Under the pieces are notes generated by a model that searched no databases, was not told where the DNA came from, and saw nothing but the letters and a program-made list of their open reading frames with translations. The translations under genes and the position numbers were made by a program. Shown here in pieces: positions 10,745 to 22,397 of a DNA stretch of 64,000 nt. Numbering within the stretch: position 1 is the first letter of the stretch; each line of letters opens with the position of its first letter. The stretch is from Ascarosepion bandense (Eukaryota; Mollusca; Cephalopoda; Sepiida; Sepiidae): assembly GCA_037127315.1 (NCBI GenBank), contig JBBBDQ010000403.1, forward strand, positions 558,001 to 622,000. The letters are read 5' to 3'.

Positions 10745-11715
10745 TGCATACGAACAGAAAACGAATTCAGCAGATATCCAATGATAGAAAGGTGTGAAAG
10801 ACAAGAGTGTGTTTTCTCACTCAAGAGTGTGTTTTCTCAGCGCTTCAGATCTTACCACTATTCATTAGTGGCCGCAACCTGAACAATATCTATACGCAGA
10901 TGACACAGTGTCGATACCATACACGGAAAGGGAACTACCAGTCCTTCTACAGGAAGCAGTTACAGAAAGTGCAAAGAAAGGGCTACATATAAGCTACAAG
11001 AAAACTGAATGCATGGTAATCAGTAAAAAGAGTAGCTCAAAACGACAAACCCAAGTAGAGGGGACTAAAATCAATCATGTACAGAAATTTAAATTTCGGG
11101 AAGTGTTCTAGTAGAGAACGGAAAGTGTGACACTGAGATTCGAAGGCGTATTGATATGACCAAGTATGCCTTCCAGAAGCTGAATAGAGTATTGAGAGAC
11201 AGGAAGATTTCACAGAAAACAAAGAAGAGAGTGTAGGACTGTTATGTGATTTCTGTTTTTCAATATGTCAGCAAATGCTGGATAATCTCATCAAAGATGA
11301 AGGAACAATTTGAAACTATCGAAATGTAATTCTACAGAAGGATGCTGAGGATATCATGGACAAAACATGTGAACAACGACGAGGCTTTGGAGAGGATGGA
11401 CACAAAAAAATAACTGATACTTAACATTATTAAAAGACAGCTAAAGTTTCTGAGAGATGTAGTGAGAAAGGATGGCTTGGAGAATCTGATGTTCACAGGA
11501 CAGATAATGGGAAAAAACAAGGGAAAGCAACGTGTGACATACTTGATGGACTTGAGTAGATTGATTGAGCGATATAACAGGAGAAAGGTTGTTAATAGCT
11601 ATAAAGGTCAGGCAGATGTGGAGGTCCATGATCGCCTACATCCTGAAGGGACACAGCACATGGGAAAAGAAGATGGTTTAGTGGATATAAAAGAAAGAGG
11701 GGAACGATCCAAGTA
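10745..11715 (+). pseudogene. RTE LINE relic, RT palm to C-terminus
   Basis: 'QYLYADDTVSIPYTERELPV' near 10,885 holds an intact YADD catalytic motif. It continues as 'KKTECMVISKKSS', 'TKINHVQKFKF', then in other frames 'FYRRMLRISWTKHV' and 'RKDGLENLMFTGQIMGKNKG' to 11,715. Multiple frameshifts and stops make it a pseudogene. It belongs to the same family as the long copy at 41,230-43,757. Confidence 0.82.
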
Positions 11716-12049
11716 ATATGTCTGATAAAACACACATATCATCGCCTCCAGTCATTACGTTACGTCCGCACAAACATGTATCTGCACAAATGCTGAGTAT
11801 CATCTACCATGTATGCAATTGTGAAAGCAGAATAATGTATATCTTATTTTAATTATTTCAAACCTCCAATAAAATTAAATTTCAGCATCAGATATCCCAT
11901 AAAGTAGTTGAAATCGCGTTAAACAAATAAATAAAATAAAATTACATTTTCAACGACGGTCAGTTTTTGGCGGTCGATTGTGAAGATTTATTCTTGTCAA
12001 TCAACTGTCATTTGCATTGAACATTGTTGTATAAAACCCACTTTTCATA
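11716..12049. other. No recognised gene
   Basis: AT-rich sequence between an RTE relic and a LINE-A fragment. AAATAAATAAAATAAAATT at about 11,926-11,944 may be an old retroposon tail. Confidence 0.35.
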
Positions 12050-12413
12050 ATCTATTATATTTTCATGGCAACTGCTCTGATGGACTTCTTATCCTGGTGG
12101 CCCGTCCACGTGAATTTAAGCGTCCTACTAGATTGGCATCTAGGTCCCACCCTTTTACTCCTGAAATAGTTAAATGTAACCGCCACTTCTATACACAGTT
12201 TCTTTTCTCGCACTTCCCTTTTGTGAAAATTCGGTTTTGTTGCTTTCCAGATAACTACAATCTCCAAAAATTTAAATGCAACGTCAATTGCCATATATTT
12301 TCTTGAATCTCGTTCATCTTTTGTCCTTTTATCAATACTCCCTGTACCTAGATTTATCTCTCACTTTTATTCTTAGCGGTTCCGCTTTGCTTGGGATGAA
12401 ATGATTAAAACAA
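12050..12413 (+). mobile_element. LINE-A 3' fragment
   Basis: Plus-strand C-terminal coding remnant ('TRLASRSHPFTPEIVKCNRH' in the 11,980-12,306 frame) followed by the family 3' end: GCGGTTCCGCTTTGCTTGGG then ATGAAATGATTAAAA. Confidence 0.8.
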
Positions 12414-12844
12414 ATATTTCAGGAACGGTTAGTTAGGATGATAACATTCGCCATGGCAAATGATTCCTCCAGGCGGAAAATGCTTATGACTCAGCCTTAT
12501 TGGTATATTGGTATTTGAAAATATAATTATTCTCAATTTGTCTATTGTAAAAAAATTATAAAAATCGTCATGGAAATTTTCGTACGATAAGTTGTAAACC
12601 TGAGATTTTGGTTTCGATAATTCTTTTTTCCTTTAAACGTTCATTAAATACCCCAAAATACTAATTGCAAGTTAGAAATCAAATCAAGCTATTATGACAA
12701 TTTAAATAATCTAGGAAATGTTTTAACGGCGGATGTAAAGTGCGACACCGAATTCCGAAGGGTAATTTGGATAGCGAAAGATACCACCTAAAAGCTAATG
12801 GTAATACTAATAATAGCCGTTTCACTACAAGGAAACATTGACCG

Positions 12845-13160
12845 AACAGCTAGTAATGCTTTATTTACGTTGTTTGGACTGTTGTCCTCATATTTATTGC
12901 CTTATTCACGTTTCGGTCGTTATACACTCTGACATTTTTCAGGTGATTGGAATATCGAATCGAACGCTTTATTTCGATAACTGGGGTATACTGTTCTCGT
13001 TCCATGAGTCATGCCACTTCCAGATGACTTAGTTGTCTCGCGTTAATCCAAATCTCTAAGTTATTTGTTCACTACTGTAACCAGGTATTGAACTCACAAC
13101 TCTTTGCGTCAAGTTACTGGATTTGAGCAATGCTTTTATCCACTGAACCATGTGTTTCGG
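12845..13160 (-). mobile_element. SINE-C copy 2
   Basis: On the minus strand the head reads CATGGTTCAGTGG (A box) and GAGTTCAATACC (B box). The body ends with a degenerate CTGAAAA, a short stem and GAAACGTG. It matches the copy at 3,060 and the left half of the foldback at 32,720. Confidence 0.75.
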
Positions 13161-13374
13161 CTGAAATTTATAAAATCTTTCTCTTCAAATAATTTTGTCT
13201 AGTAGTTGTTATCCTTCTTTTCCGTACTGATGGGTGGGGGTGGGGGGGCTTCCTTCCTAACCCTTTTATTTGAAGTAGTGTAGAATGTCGCTATTTTCTC
13301 TTTCAGATACATTTTAATTGTTGCTGCTGTTGGTTGTCTTGAAGTGATCTGTTATTTGGCAAAGTTCTTTGTGA

Positions 13375-13660
13375 ATCTGTAGTGCCAGTCAACAATGTTC
13401 AAATGGGGATGATCGCTTCCAAGACCCTCAGGCCACATTTGCTCAAACTCTTTTTTCACCGTTGATGTTAGAAAGCAGTTGTATACAGCTGACAGTTTAC
13501 ATATTTTTGAAATAGTTCGGTGTCATGCATGACATCCACATGTAAATTTGATCTAACGAATCTATTTAAGAGTGTGACACGAGTTTTCAGATTGATATTT
13601 TGGTTCTGTAGTAATTTTTGGCACATCGTACTCGATTTTCAATTTCCTTTATTCCTATAG
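13375..13660. repeat. Unclassified repeat U, copy 1
   Basis: Shares ordered blocks with 54,975-55,215: CTGTAGTGCCAGT(T)CA, GTATACAG-TGACAGTTTACATAT and a common CAATTTCCTT end. Minus-strand translation gives no motif I recognise; it may be an old LINE segment. Confidence 0.5.
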
Positions 13661-13831
13661 TTAATTTGTTATAATCGATTCATACATCGATGTATCTGAA
13701 GTGTTTAGTAATTACTGCCTACATCTTTAATTTCTATGATGGAATAAGTTTTGGTGCCATCATTGCTTTTGTTCCAATTCCAGATCATAGTTTATGTTTT
13801 TAAAAGGTTTATTGAGTCCTATTTCTTGAAA

Positions 13832-14138
13832 TGTGCGTTTTGTGGTGCAGTGGATATCGACTCAGAACGCAACACCGGGGTTCCGAGTTCGAATTCTAGT
13901 TGAATTCCTTGCATTCATTTACGAGCAAATACCCTTAGAAAAGATATTAATCCGTCTCTTTCTTCCAGTTATGGATTAAATAGCAGGACAGATTGGGTTC
14001 TATAGCCTTGGCTGGCAACCAGTCTATCACAGAAAGTAATGGCAACCTGCTGCGGGATAATCTTCTGCCCAGTCAGTCATGTCTCTTTCGAGACATGATC
14101 GCCCAAAGCGTGTATCACGTATGGCACTTAACTGACTG
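13832..14138 (+). mobile_element. SINE-B, full length, with target-site duplication
   Basis: Begins TGTGCGTTTTGTGGTGCAG (A box TGGTGCAGTGG), B box GAGTTCGAATTC, ends CTTAACTGACTG. The 11-bp duplication ATTTCTTGAAA flanks it at 13,821-13,831 and 14,139-14,149. There is no poly(A) tail. Confidence 0.92.
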
Positions 14139-14179
14139 ATTTCTTGAAACGATTGGTGGAGGAAGTTGATTTTAACTAA

Positions 14180-14640
14180 AAAAAACTTCTTTAGAAACAA
14201 AGAAAAGAAAACTGTTATGCAATATCAGTCCTGGACAATAATAGACAATCTCCTCACAGATAAAGAAAAGACCTGAGGCAACAAAAAATGTGGTTCATCA
14301 GAAAGACGATGAGAATTTTATGCATTGAACAATGCAAAATCTATATAGATAATAGAAACAAAAGGGTCATTTATGCTTGACATCAGAAAGAGACAGTTGA
14401 AATATATAACACACATTTGGAGGAAAGAGGGCTTGGAAAATTTGACATTTACATATTGAAGGCAAGAGAGATCGAGGAAAGCAGCACATAACCTACATGA
14501 AGAGCTTGTCTAAAGCGTTGACAGAAAAGAAATTAGGAGAGATAGCGAAAAGACATAATTTACTAAGAGTTACAAAAGATAACAAATTGTAGGGTTGTCA
14601 TGTTCGCCCACGTCCTAAAGGAACACAGCACATAATACTC
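14180..14640 (+). pseudogene. RTE LINE C-terminal relic
   Basis: Heavily mutated plus-strand copy; recognisable pieces are MWFIRKTMRI-like (CAGAAAGACGATGAGAATTT) and GGAGGAAAGAGGGCTTGGAA, with the family end CACGTCCTAAAGGAACACAG near 14,610. Confidence 0.65.
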
Positions 14641-14895
14641 AAAATTTAACCAACGTCATAGAAATTTTCTTTTAAAATTACATACGCCTCAAATTGTTAG
14701 CTAATTATATTTGTTATTTTACCAATGTCCCAAATGCACATAGCATACAGTTAAAATATAAATTGAGGACACAAAAATAGAAATGGCCTTAAGACAAAAA
14801 TATATCAAGGTTTATTAAATCTCTACAACAAGTTTATCCCAAGGGAGCTGGATACCCTACCAAAATTTATGATCAGTGGAATCATTCTGAATGTC

Positions 14896-15203
14896 ACTCA
14901 GATAAGTATTCTACGTGATACACACTTGGGCGATCATATCTCGAAAGAGACATGACTGATGAGTCGAAATTTTCCTGCTGTAGGTTGCCATTACTTTTTG
15001 CAGTAGACTGGTTGCCAACCAAGGTTACAGAACCTAATTTGTCTTACTATGTAACACATAGCTGGAGGGAGAAGAGTTGGACTCATACCTCTTCCAAGGG
15101 TATTTATGCATAAGTTAATGCAACGAATTCAACTGTAATTCAAACTCGGCTCACCGATTTCTCGTTCAGAGCCGATAACCACACTGCACCACAACCCACA
15201 CCC
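14896..15203 (-). mobile_element. SINE-B, minus strand
   Basis: Reverse-oriented copy with the 3' end at the left (TTCTACGTGATACACACTTG) and a degenerate head at the right (CACTGCACCACAACCCACAC, the complement of the A-box region). Diverged from the intact copies. Confidence 0.82.
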
Positions 15204-15390
15204 TAGCGAATATAAGACGCGCAAATGACACCGTGTTATCGGCTGACACAGAAAGAAAACTACAGAAACTTCTAGAGAATGTAGTAAATGAAAGCTGTAA
15301 AAAAACAGAATGTATAGTTGTTAGTATGAGAAAAAATCTTAAGATGTGAACATTGGAAAGGTCATCATCAAACTAGTACAGAAATCCCAG
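15204..15390 (+). pseudogene. RTE fragment, RT motif region
   Basis: 'NIRRANDTVLSADTERKLQK' then 'ESCKKTECIVVSMRKN'. YADD has become RAND, so the catalytic motif is destroyed. Confidence 0.7.
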
Positions 15391-15589
15391 TTGAAGTCCC
15401 TATCTTCATAGTGTTTCCGCGTGTTTGTGGATGGCAAATTATTGTCCATCCATTACTTTCTTTCTTACAGGCGAGCTTCTCACGGCTTTTTCTGTACTTC
15501 CATAGAAATCGCTCGGACGTACTACATTCCTTGGTTCCGTCATGTCTATCCATCATAGCAAGGATCCGCTATGTCACTTCCATAGAAGC

Positions 15590-16515
15590 AAATCACCGAC
15601 ATTTCATCCATATTCCATCGCTAAGATGTCAGTTTCACTTGGTCGGCTTTTCTTGAAACATTGCTCTGAGGAACAGATTCTCAAGAGGAGGTTTCCCTGA
15701 TTATTACATTCCTTAGTTACGCTAATTTTAATCTTCATGACTAGGTTCCATCATTGTAGTTAACCACACACATTTCCTTCCTATTTTATCGGTAGAGAAG
15801 TCAGTCATACGTGAACAGCATCTTCTCATTAACCACTCCTCTGTGGAACAGACTCTTAAGAGGAGGCATTCCCGATTGCTACATTTCTTGGTTGCACCAA
15901 TTGCAACCTTCATGACTAGGTCCCATAATGACACTCACACTCTAGTCAACCACACACATTTCCTACGTGTTTCATCGGTAGAGAAGTAGGTTATACTCGA
16001 ACAGCTTCTTCTGGCGAGCCACTGTTCTGTGGAACAAACTCTCAAGAGAAGGTTTCCCCGATTATTCAGTTAAGTGCCATACGTGATACACGCTTTGGGC
16101 GATCATGACTGACTGGACAGAAGATTATCCCTCAGTAGGTTGCCATTGCTTTCAGTGGTAGATTGGTTGCCAACCAAGGCTATAAACCCAATCTGTACTA
16201 TTATCTAACCCATAACTGGAGGGAAGAGACGGATTAATATCTCTCCCAATGGTATTTGTGCATAAGTGAATACAAGGAATTCAACTGGAATTCGAACTCG
16301 GCTCCCCGATTTGTCGTTCCGACTTTCCTTAATTGCGACTACTTTAATCTTCACGGCTAGGACATGTCTTGTCGCTCAGATTGTAACCAACCACACCTAT
16401 TTCCGACGTATTTCATCGGTAGAGAAGAAAGTTATACTCGCACAGCTTTTGCTCGTTAACCACTCCTCTGTGGAAAATACTCTTAAGTGGAGGTTTCCCT
16501 GATCGTTATAATCTT
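15590..16515 (+). repeat. Tandem array derived from a LINE C-terminus, interrupted by a SINE
   Basis: Four units contain a block like CTCTGTGGAACAGACTCTTA followed by GAGGAGG and a ..TTCCCGATT end, at about 15,665, 15,839, 16,026 and 16,465. Spacing is 174 and 187 bp for the first steps; the last step is 439 bp because a SINE-B (16,066-16,321) lies in it. Each unit reads 'NHSSVEQTLKRRF' or a variant, the equivalent of the 'FxRTxxLWNSLP' tail of LINE RTs. Confidence 0.75.
16066..16321 (-). mobile_element. SINE-B inserted in the LINE-derived tandem array
   Basis: Minus-strand copy from CAGTTAAGTGCCATACGTG (3' end) to the B-box complement GGAATTCGAACTCGG; the A-box part of the head is missing at the right. 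Confidence 0.85.
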
Positions 16516-16629
16516 TACCTGTTCAAGACTAGAGTTAAACGTTGTCTTCCCCTCCGCTCCGTAAACGTAATCCTCTACCTTGAGTGGTCCTGGGTCTTCT
16601 AAAGGGGGGGGATCATTACTGAAAAAGTT

Positions 16630-17440
16630 AAAGTATCTGTGAATTGTTTTAACTAATGACAGGAAATGTGATATCAAAATGGAATATTAAAAGCTGCCTT
16701 CCAAAAATTAAACAAAGTACTAAGGAACAGAACAAAAATCGTTAGAAACAGAGAAAAGAGTGCTGAACTGCTGTCTAATACCAGTCCTACAGATGAAGAC
16801 TCCTTGCAGACATTTCACGTGGAAACACCAGTTCTCGTACGATCACTGAAAATAAGCAACATCGAGCCTGGTCAGTACCGAGATGGGTGACCACTTGAGA
16901 ATACCAAGTGTTATAAACTTGGATGTACAAGAGGTGTCATGGAAAGCAGCTCGGAATTGGGATTGGAAAGCCGAGTTTCAATTCCAGTTGGGTTCGTTAT
17001 ATTCACTTACTTTCAAATAACCTTAGGAAAACGGATGAATTCACATCTTCTCCAACCAGCTATCGATGAATTTATAGAAGAGGAAATCGTTAATATCCCC
17101 CACCTAGCACCAGAAAATTCTTACAAACTAAAAATATTTTCTTGCTTTAAATAACCTGTTAAAGGTTGATAGGCCGTAAAAAAACAAATCAATGAATGAA
17201 TCAATCAATCACAGATGAAGAGGGAGTTTAGGCAATAGTGATGTGGTTCTACAGAAGGATGCGATGAATACTATGGAAAGTAACGAGGAAGTCTTAAGGC
17301 AAATGGAAACAAGAAAGAGAGCTATATATTAAATCAGGAAGAGTTAAAATTAATGAGAAAAGAAAGCTTGGAAAATTTGACACTCAAAATTAAGCAGCGA
17401 AGCAAACTTGTGTAAATAGATGATAAAACAGAGTGTAAGA
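16630..17440 (+). pseudogene. RTE relic split by a SINE-5S insertion
   Basis: Left part (16,630-16,798) encodes a 'NDRKCDIK' to 'KLNKVLRNR' stretch; the right part resumes at 17,211 with GGTTCTACAGAAGGATGCG (FYRRM-like) and 'RKESLENLTL'. The two parts join across the SINE insertion with a 10-bp duplication. Confidence 0.7.
16799..17210 (+). mobile_element. SINE-5S copy 1: chimeric 5S rRNA plus tRNA-like SINE, 412 bp
   Basis: The head resembles 5S rRNA: CACCAGTTCTCGTACGATCA, then ATAAGCAACATCGAGCCTGG, GATGGGTGACC and GAATACCA. It passes through CTTGGATGTACA into a tRNA-like part ending GCCGAGTTTCAATTCCAGTT, as in SINE-B. The body ends TTAAAGGTTGATAGGCCGTA followed by (AATC/AATG) units. A perfect 10-bp target duplication ACAGATGAAG lies at 16,789-16,798 and 17,211-17,220. 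Transcription would be expected from the internal 5S control region. Confidence 0.88.
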
Positions 17441-17906
17441 GGAAGAGTAAAAATACAAACATCACTAAGAGGATAGAAAGATGTGGAGAGCCACAATTTC
17501 TCACTTAATGACACATAGAAGAAGAATGCCCAAACAATGGAATAAAAACAGGTGAAAAAAAATCAAACATAGTGCTGGTGACAGTAAAACATTTTAGTTT
17601 TAACCAGGTTGATCGTAAAAAACCCAAAGGAAACAAAAGAAAAAAACAAAATGGATTTTTAGTGTCCACCTATTAATCTCTCTGCGGTTATAGACAAGAG
17701 AAAAAGTATTTTTGTTACCGCATGGTTCTGTCAGTTATAAATTTGCATGAGATTTCACAACGCCGACTATGGCCAATGTGAAGGTCATTCAATGGGTTCC
17801 CACCATCCATCAAAGTAAAAACTATCAATAACCAGCAGTCTTTATTCAAAATCTATGCCAAATAAAAACCAATTCATTATATATGCATGTTTCCGTATGT
17901 GTGTAT

Positions 17907-17945
<39 letters not shown>

Positions 17946-18054
17946 AATATGGACATCTTTCTTTCCCTCCCCACAACTTTTATATATTCGTCTTGATAGG
18001 TTCTTTCAAACAGTACATCGTAAACTTTACTCGTTGTTTTAATAAAAATGGCCG
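17441..18054. other. No recognised gene; (TA)16 at 17,911-17,942
   Basis: AT-rich, with open frames across the TA tract that are only (YI)n repeats. Confidence 0.4.
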
Positions 18055-18196
18055 AGCCACTCACTATTCCGAACGGCATTTTCGAAGTGGCGCAATAGTT
18101 CACAAACTTGTCTCGCTAGAACCTATTACAAGTGAGTTCGATCCTCACTTGGTGCTCCATATTTTCGGCCTTGTGCCACATCTAAGCGGAGCTTAG
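18055..18196 (+). mobile_element. SINE-E copy 1
   Basis: A box TGGCGCAATAG, AAACTTGTCTCGCTAGAACC, B box GAGTTCGATCCTCAC, then CTTGTGCCACATCTAAGCGG ending at AGCTTAG. Matches the TSD-defined copy at 39,400-39,532. Confidence 0.82.
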
Positions 18197-18204
18197 AAAA
18201 TCAA

Positions 18205-18330
18205 TTATTCCAAAAGGTACCTTCGAAGTAGTGAAATAGTTCGCAAGCTTGTCTCAGTACATAAATTACGACTGAATAGTGAGCTCGATTCTCACTGGTT
18301 GCCCCATACGAAACACTTTTAGCGAGGGAG
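18205..18330 (+). mobile_element. SINE-E copy 2, diverged
   Basis: Second tRNA-like unit immediately downstream: GTAGTGAAATAGTTCGCAAG, CTTGTCTC, then GAGCTCGATTCTCACTGG. Confidence 0.7.
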
Positions 18331-19649
18331 CCTCTTGATTTTGCCTATCGGCAGAATACAGCAGCCGCTCTTAATTTTTCGTGGGATGAAAGGGTCCGAC
18401 TAACATATTTTGTTTTTTGTTCGAATGTTTTGTTGTATTTTATTTTCATCATTCGGTTAATTACCCTTCATTTCATTCCATATATTTTTATAAGAAAAAA
18501 GATAAAAAAGACATTTGTATATATTCTAATATTTTTATATTATGGGTGTTTTAGTGGGACCCGCTTCCTTTAACTATGCGGTATCATGGTGTGTGTCTGA
18601 TGAATGGAGATGAATGAATTCTTGTAGTTATTTAGTAAATGATAATAAATAAATGGGTTGCGAAATAGATTAGCTATGTTTAGGATTGTCAGTAACAACC
18701 AGTTTTACCCAACTTGTGCCACAATTGTATTTCATGCAATTAAAAGACATTATCCCGGAAAGAAAAACAAAAATGAACGTCTTTATTATGTAAGCCGAAT
18801 ATCCCTATAGGCTAAAATCGTAAAAATACAATCCTAAAAGACCAACACCCACTCAGGATAACGTTCCGAAAGATGAAATTGCGACACGGGAATTTCTGTT
18901 TCAAGATTTTTACCTCGTCATCAGGCAATGTTAGGTCATTGTTGCGAAAATGATTTTCATTTGAATATAAGAAACAATACGTTTATTATTTATGGATGTG
19001 GCAAGACAGAAAAATTTATGTGTGTGTTCAATTTAACTAATCAAAATAGAGATCCACTTTAAATTTGAAAAAAAAAAGTTTATATTTTTGGGGAATACGT
19101 GATTTCTTCGGCAAAAGTGTCAGTCGATCAAAACATTTTATATTTTTGATCGAACTTAAAGGGACCTTTGAGTGAAATTATACTATTTTTTATCTCGATT
19201 CAGAATGCATTTTATTCTAATTTATCCTAAAACTCTTAATTTGTAAAGAAAATTTTAATACCTATTTATTTATTAAAAATTTTAAAATTTATTTTATTTA
19301 TAAAATCTATTATATTATTATTTTATTTTAAGTTTTAATATCATAATACAATTTAAAACGATATCTATTTAATTAATAAAAATTTAAATATCATTTTAAT
19401 TATTTTAATATTTATTTAATTATTATTCTTTCATAATATAATACAAATTATTAGATATATGTAAGTTAATAAACATTTTTATTTTTTTTTAATTTTTACT
19501 TTTTAATTTTTTTTCTTTTTAACCAGATTCTAAAGTGTGCATTTTGCAATGTTTACATATGACATTTATTTCAGTACGTTTATTTAATACATTTTTATTC
19601 TCAATAAATTTAATAATATATAGTTTTTCATATAGACACAAGGAGCATG
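18331..19649. other. AT-rich stretch, no gene recognised
   Basis: Very AT-rich from 19,160 on. A minus-strand CTGATGA (18,918-18,924) with a short stem and GAAAC (18,898-18,902) belongs to the recurrent hammerhead-like motif set. Confidence 0.4.
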
Positions 19650-19956
19650 GGTTGTTTAAAGACTTATATATTCTAGCTTTTTTTAAAATTTTCTATTTTA
19701 ATGTGTGTGTTTTATTTGTTTCATTTAGATACCAATAATATTTCGATAGGGACGTTCTATTTCTGTACTTATTATTATTAAATAAAAAACGAGTGTTGAT
19801 AAAATCATTTTTTTCAGAGAGTTCTTAGTACGAGCCACATTAAATTACATTACATACATTACTAGGGTTTTCCACAGAAGAGATAGTACATTGATAGACA
19901 ATGGATTATGTAAGGCACCTGTTTTCTAAAGGACACTCTATAGGGTTTCTACAATT

Positions 19957-19960
<4 letters not shown>
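19650..19960 (-). pseudogene. PLE-2 GIY-YIG region fragment, copy 1
   Basis: Minus-strand translation: 'CRNPIECPLENRCLT*SIVY', then 'ENPSN', 'KNDFINTRFLFNNNKYRNRT' and 'SLSKYYWYL'. The cysteine cluster and the NNxKxRN..SLSKY block match the PLE-2 tail at 8,340-8,744. Stops present. Confidence 0.75.
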
Positions 19961-20037
<77 letters not shown>

Positions 20038-20042
20038 TGTGT
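19961..20042. repeat. (TA)n(TG)n compound microsatellite
   Basis: TA to about 19,994, then TG to about 20,042, abutting the PLE-2 fragment. Confidence 0.96.
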
Positions 20043-20083
20043 TTTCATTTGGAAATAACTTACTTCCGCAACTTAGTTTTCGT

Positions 20084-20362
20084 TTAAAGACTTACATATT
20101 CCAGTTTTTCTTTAAATTTTCCATTTGGGTGTTTTATTTGTTTCATTTAGATACCAAAAATATTTTGATAGCGATGTTCTATTTCTGGACTTATTATTAT
20201 TAAATGAAGACGTGTGTTGATAAAATCGTTTTTCAGAGAGTTCTTAGTACTACCCACATAAATCTTTACATTACTAGGGTTTTCCACAGAAAAAGTAGTA
20301 CATTGATAGTCAATAGTTTCTGTAAGGTACCTGTTTTCCAAAGGTTTCTACAATTACAAATT

Positions 20363-20366
<4 letters not shown>
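20084..20366 (-). pseudogene. PLE-2 GIY-YIG region fragment, copy 2
   Basis: About 425 bp downstream of copy 1 and closely similar: 'RYLTETIDYQCTTFSVENPS', 'KIYVGSTKNSLKNDFINTRL' (the IYVGST is the YIG part). It is followed by its own (TA)n(TG)n tract, so fragment and microsatellite were duplicated together. Confidence 0.78.
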
Positions 20367-20534
<168 letters not shown>

Positions 20535-21203
20535 TCATTTAATAGTACGTACAAGGATTTTTTACGAACGCGCAGCTGGAATTTTAATACAACGGAAAAT
20601 TTTCAAAATTAGGGAGGAGTTATTTAAGAATTTTTACAAAACTTTTATCCATATTTGTATGATCCTACACCTATAAATACATATTAGGATCATACAAACA
20701 TGGATGACAGTGTTGCAAGATCTTTGAATCGTTAATTTTGAAAATTTTCGATTATTTAAAATTCCACTCGCGCTTTCGTAAAACAAAACAAAACAACTCT
20801 GTTCCTACGTTGGAAAAACGGAAAGACCACGTAACAAAAATCACCTGAAGATACCAAAAGGCTGAAACGTAGGTTGCGGAAAAAACTCATTTCCAAATGA
20901 AAAATATTCAGAAGTTTCACAATATAAATGTTATTGAACACTTTTTCATACAACTGTGTACTGATCTAACTTAATTATGACCAAAAACTAAATAACTAAC
21001 TATATATGTACAATTTTCTTTTTTTCAGCTAAATTAGAATATTTTGGTTTGTTAACGATCATGTTATGGCGTCGACATGTGTGCTGATCATTTTTATGTA
21101 TATATATTTTAAAGTTTGGAAGTAAAAGACAAAATATACAAGATTTTGTTAAAAAAGTTTATTACATTTAGCATTGTTTATCAGTAACAGACAAATGTTT
21201 CAC
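20535..21203. other. No gene recognised; hammerhead-like motif at 20,845-20,868
   Basis: CTGAAGA, a short stem and GAAACGT on the plus strand. ATCCTACACCTATAAATACA with nearby TTAGGATCATAC forms a small inverted repeat near 20,660-20,697. Confidence 0.4.
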
Positions 21204-21363
21204 TACACCTCAATCTCCGATTTAAGACAATCACAAGAAGAGGCAGATATATCTCCAGGTAGATCATTCCAATTTTTCAAGTTCTTTCTGATATCTGTAC
21301 GCAAAAAGCTGTTGTAGAATTTCTTGTTATGGCATCGAAGATGTCGTTGGACACGAGTAACTT
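21204..21363 (-). pseudogene. LINE RT C-terminal remnant (distinct family)
   Basis: Minus-strand frame 'TRVQRHLRCHNKKFYNSFLR', 'TDIRKNLKNWNDLPGDISAS', ending 'CLKSEIEV' and a stop. RN...WNDLP is the usual C-terminal pattern of CR1/L2-like RTs. Confidence 0.6.
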
Positions 21364-21422
21364 TAATTATGACCAAAACTAACTTATTATATATACATAT
21401 ATATCTATCTATCTAGATCTAA

Positions 21423-21738
21423 TCTAAACTTATTTATAAATGGAACTTTGTCTGTGTGTGTGTATGTGTGTGTGTGTCTGTTACCTATAGACTCCGAAAT
21501 GGCTGAGCCAATTTTCTTGAAAATTTACACAGTTGTACTATAAGCGTCTGCGAGTGCTCTTAGCTAGGTTTTGTGTCGATGTATCTTCGATGAATAAGGA
21601 AAATCGATAATCGAAAAAATCGGGTTATAGAAGGAGTAGTCCGATTTTAATCAAATTTAATACACTCATAGACAAAGACATAAGAAACGATATTCAGAAG
21701 TTTCAAGGTTGCAGTTCTTACAATAGTGCAGAAAATCG

Positions 21739-21806
<68 letters not shown>

Positions 21807-22073
21807 AGGCAAGATGTTTGTTTGTGTGTCTGTTTATCTATCTGTATGTCTGTATATTTTTCAGCCCTTTTATTTTAGTTTTTGCTTCGGGTTTGGCTCT
21901 AAGTAGGTATAATTGTAGATCTTATTTACTCAGAGGACTTATTTAGCCTTCAAAATTCAGTTTAGAACGAAAAAAAAACTTATTTGATATCGATACCAGG
22001 AAATCAAAATTTGACTTACATCCATTCATTTTTCTTTTTATTACACCCGAGCAACGCTGGACTATGCTGCTAG
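21423..22073 (+). mobile_element. Helitron H2 (651 bp)
   Basis: TCTAAACTTATTTATAAATG start after host A, end GCAACGCTGGACTATGCTGC+TAG followed by T. Internal (TA)n at 21,741-21,800 and (TG)n near the 5' end. Its 3' third (TTTTGCTTCGGGTTTGGCTC) differs from H1, H3 and H4 but is shared with H5. Confidence 0.85.
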
Positions 22074-22397
22074 TATATATATATATATATAGCATTAAGT
22101 TATTTATGGGTAAAAGTGATCAGTTATTGATTTATAAATAATTTTCGTTTTAGTTTACCAATTTCATTCTTCCAGATTAAGTGTAATTGCATTTTATTTA
22201 ATTATATCATCACAATTTTTGCCATGACTTGCTGTCATTTAATGAGCAGCCCTTTGATACCTTTTGAGTAAAATCACACAAGTTTCTTTTTCTTCTTCTT
22301 TTTGGTGAATAAGCTTTCGACGAATTCTTGAAATTGGTTTTTATTCGAGAAAAGTTTCCTCATCAATGCGATTTGCAGTGATCGTAAAAGGCAATAA

